Below are positions 62,301-64,000 of a stretch of DNA of 64,000 nt, piece by piece. The notes beneath the pieces were generated by a model. The model did no database searches. It was not told the origin of the DNA and was given only the letters and a program-made list of their open reading frames with translations. Made by a program: the position numbers and the translations under genes. The stretch is from positions 14,555,501-14,619,500 of the forward strand of contig JAYKKT010000074.1 of NCBI GenBank assembly GCA_036023115.1, read 5' to 3'. Numbering within the stretch: position 1 is the first letter of the stretch; each line of letters begins with the position of its first letter. This DNA is from Brasenia schreberi (Eukaryota > Streptophyta > Magnoliopsida > Nymphaeales > Cabombaceae).

Positions 62301-63210
62301 TGAACTGATTTAAAAGAAGTTAAAAATGTCAAAAAGTATTTGTCCAACAATTTTAACATAAAAGATATAAGAAAAACATATGTTGCTCTAGGTATTAGAA
62401 TAAAAGCGAAGAAAATAATATAGGACTGACATAGTCTCATTATATTGAAAAAGTTACAAAGAAATTTTATTAGTTTGATTATTGTCCTATCTCTTCTATA
62501 TTTGATGTAAATATTAAATTAGTATCAAATAAAAGATGCTTGTGGTATAGTTAGAGAACGCTAAAATTATTAGATGTTTGATGTATGTTATGACATGTAT
62601 TCAACTTGACATTGTCTATACAATGGATAGATTAAGCCAATAATCCAAGGAAGGACCATTGGCATGGTGTTCAAGTATTTTAATACTTGAAATAAACAAT
62701 TGACTATAACTTAGTTTATAGTGGAAGTTCTTCAATTTTTGATGGATATTCAAATGCTGGTTGGGTTAGCTACTTAGAATATCATGCCTCTACAAGTGAT
62801 TGAATCTTTACTCTTGGTAAGGTGCTATTTTTGGAGTTTTAAGAAACAAACATGTATAACCGATTTCACCATAGATGTTGAGTTCATAGCTTCAGCTTGG
62901 GTAGGTAAAAAATAAAAATGTCTAAGAAATCTACTTCATGAGATTTAGATATGGCCAAAGCTTATGGCACTCATACCAATGAATAATGATAATTATTGTA
63001 TATTATTAATGCTTATTTCTAGACAAATAATAGAAAATCTAGACATAGTGGCCTAAGGTATAACTATGTTAAACATTTTATAAAAAGCGAAGTAATTTCT
63101 ATTATCTATATAAAATCAAAACTAAATATTGTAGATCCTTGCATAAAAATGTCTCATAAAGGATTTGATATGAAAGACATCAATTATGATGGGGTATAAG
63201 CTAGTTTATA

Positions 63211-64000
63211 AGATTACCAGTGATGAAACCTTAATTCATATTTGAGTAACATCAAGTCTTAAGTTCAATGAGTTAAATACATCACTAGAGTGATTGTAAA
63301 TACCAACTAAAAAAGTAACCCAAAGAAAAGGTACTTGGTCCTATAAAGCAAAAAAACAAGTTGAAATTGACCTATAGCTTGCATGCACACACATATATGC
63401 TCAAATACTTATATAGGTACTTTTATAGTCTACTTATGTGAATGTGAATGTAAACACCCCAAAATCCCACGAATTTCTCAAATAACCTGGTTTTGTAAAA
63501 GCAGCCCCAAAGGGCTATTTTGAGTCTGGAAACCCAGGAGCCTTCCAGGCAACCCTGTACATATGTTTTAAACTATATATGTTTTAAAATATGTATAATA
63601 TAGTTTTAAAACCTTTAAAAAGGTATTTTGAAACCCCGGAAAGCGACTTTGCCTGATGAAAGTAGGACCAAAGGAGCAAAAGAGAGTCCAGAACTAGAGC
63701 ACATGTCGAGCTCGGCACATCAACTCTCGTGTTAGATTCATCCCCAGAATCTCGAACATCCAAGCCCCCTGTTATCAACAAAACTGTTTGGAATCATCTC
63801 CGAAAGGTGAAAACAGAAGCGGACGACCATGTTGGCGAAGACCCAACACAAGACGGAGTACTGATATTGTCAGGCCCCACACAAACCGTTCATTTCGAAC
63901 ATACCCTGAAGGAGTCAGAATTCAGCTTTGGATTGGATCTGGATCATATATATCCAGATCCCAATCCAAACATATATGTGGATTTGGATTTGGATTTGGA
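63211..64000. other. Intergenic to right edge, no gene
   Basis: No coding signal. It ends in GGATTTGGATTTGGATTTGGA, a (GGATTT)n-type run at 63979-64000, preceded by a palindrome around GGATCTGGATCATATATATCCAGATCC (about 63937-63963). This suggests the start of another repeat at the edge. Confidence 0.45.

Larger units (their letters stand above)
59430..63210 (+). mobile_element. Ty1/copia retrotransposon, decayed
   Basis: Plus-strand order gag-zinc knuckle-GAG_pre-integrase-RT-RNase H is that of copia. gag start (about 59510-59680): KLKESCIDNYNFLVWQNKMY. gag middle (59795-59995): MKDSINKNFFVTHSNNYKMV. Zinc knuckle (about 60229-60275): CYYYKRLAHYNSEC, with the second Cys changed to Tyr. 60485-60760: LKFISGKTLTLKDVLFELDI, the GAG_pre-integrase start. 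RT palm (about 62262-62300): ICLYIDHILIF. RNase H (about 62745-63200): YSNAGWVSYLEYH, then SRHSGLRYNYV and DPCIKMSHKG. Most of integrase is gone, stops are frequent and no LTRs were identified. Confidence 0.82.

Overview
This is a 64 kb piece of a flowering-plant nuclear genome. Three complete intron-containing plant genes are readable (a remorin, a WLIM2-type LIM protein and a small heavy-metal-associated-domain protein). The first exon of a spermidine synthase runs off the left edge, and one exon of a GT90-type glycosyltransferase survives as a relic. Everything else is AT-rich intergenic DNA full of dinucleotide microsatellites and dead transposons. The species cannot be fixed from the sequence. 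Abundant RTE-type LINEs, hAT MITEs and tRNA-derived SINEs fit several non-grass angiosperms. There is no bacterial, viral or organellar gene block and no CRISPR array.

Layout. 1-0.9 kb: spermidine synthase exon 1 (minus). 3.3-4.4 kb: a large foldback with AT/GT microsatellites. 8.4-9.1 kb: LTR-like block. 9.5-14.4 kb: a Mutator-like transposon with 0.8-0.9 kb terminal inverted repeats and a decayed FAR1/FHY3-type transposase. 14.6-17.6 kb: a nearly full-length RTE LINE (minus). 18.0-21.0 kb: remorin gene (minus, five exons). 22.2-23.4 kb: two hAT MITEs of one family in opposite orientation, each with 8-bp target-site duplications. 26.2-28.7 kb: a deleted Ty1/copia element (minus) with both LTRs and a tRNA-iMet primer site. 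30.1-33.1 kb: WLIM2 gene (plus, five coding exons). 33.75-34.3 kb: 5'-truncated RTE copy with a 15-bp target-site duplication. 36.5 kb: GT90 exon relic. 38.6-40.9 kb: decayed hAT transposase (minus). 41-46 kb: short tandem duplications and microsatellites. 46.7 kb: copia primer-site/LTR fragment. 49.3-50.1 kb: a hAT MITE and a second MITE type. 50.7-52.3 kb: old RTE copy. 53.2-53.7 kb: two SINEs. 54.6-56.8 kb: HMA-domain gene (plus, three exons), with a hAT MITE and a SINE in its second intron. 59.4-63.2 kb: decayed copia element.

The host genes do not form a pathway or cluster. Remorin (plasma-membrane nanodomain scaffold), WLIM2 (actin bundling), spermidine synthase (polyamines) and the HMA protein are ordinary single genes separated by transposon-filled gaps. 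The most interesting material is mobile: the FAR1-type MULE with long TIRs, the multi-family hAT assemblage, a SINE family recognisable from several copies in this one window, and the foldback. No clearly new cellular system was found.
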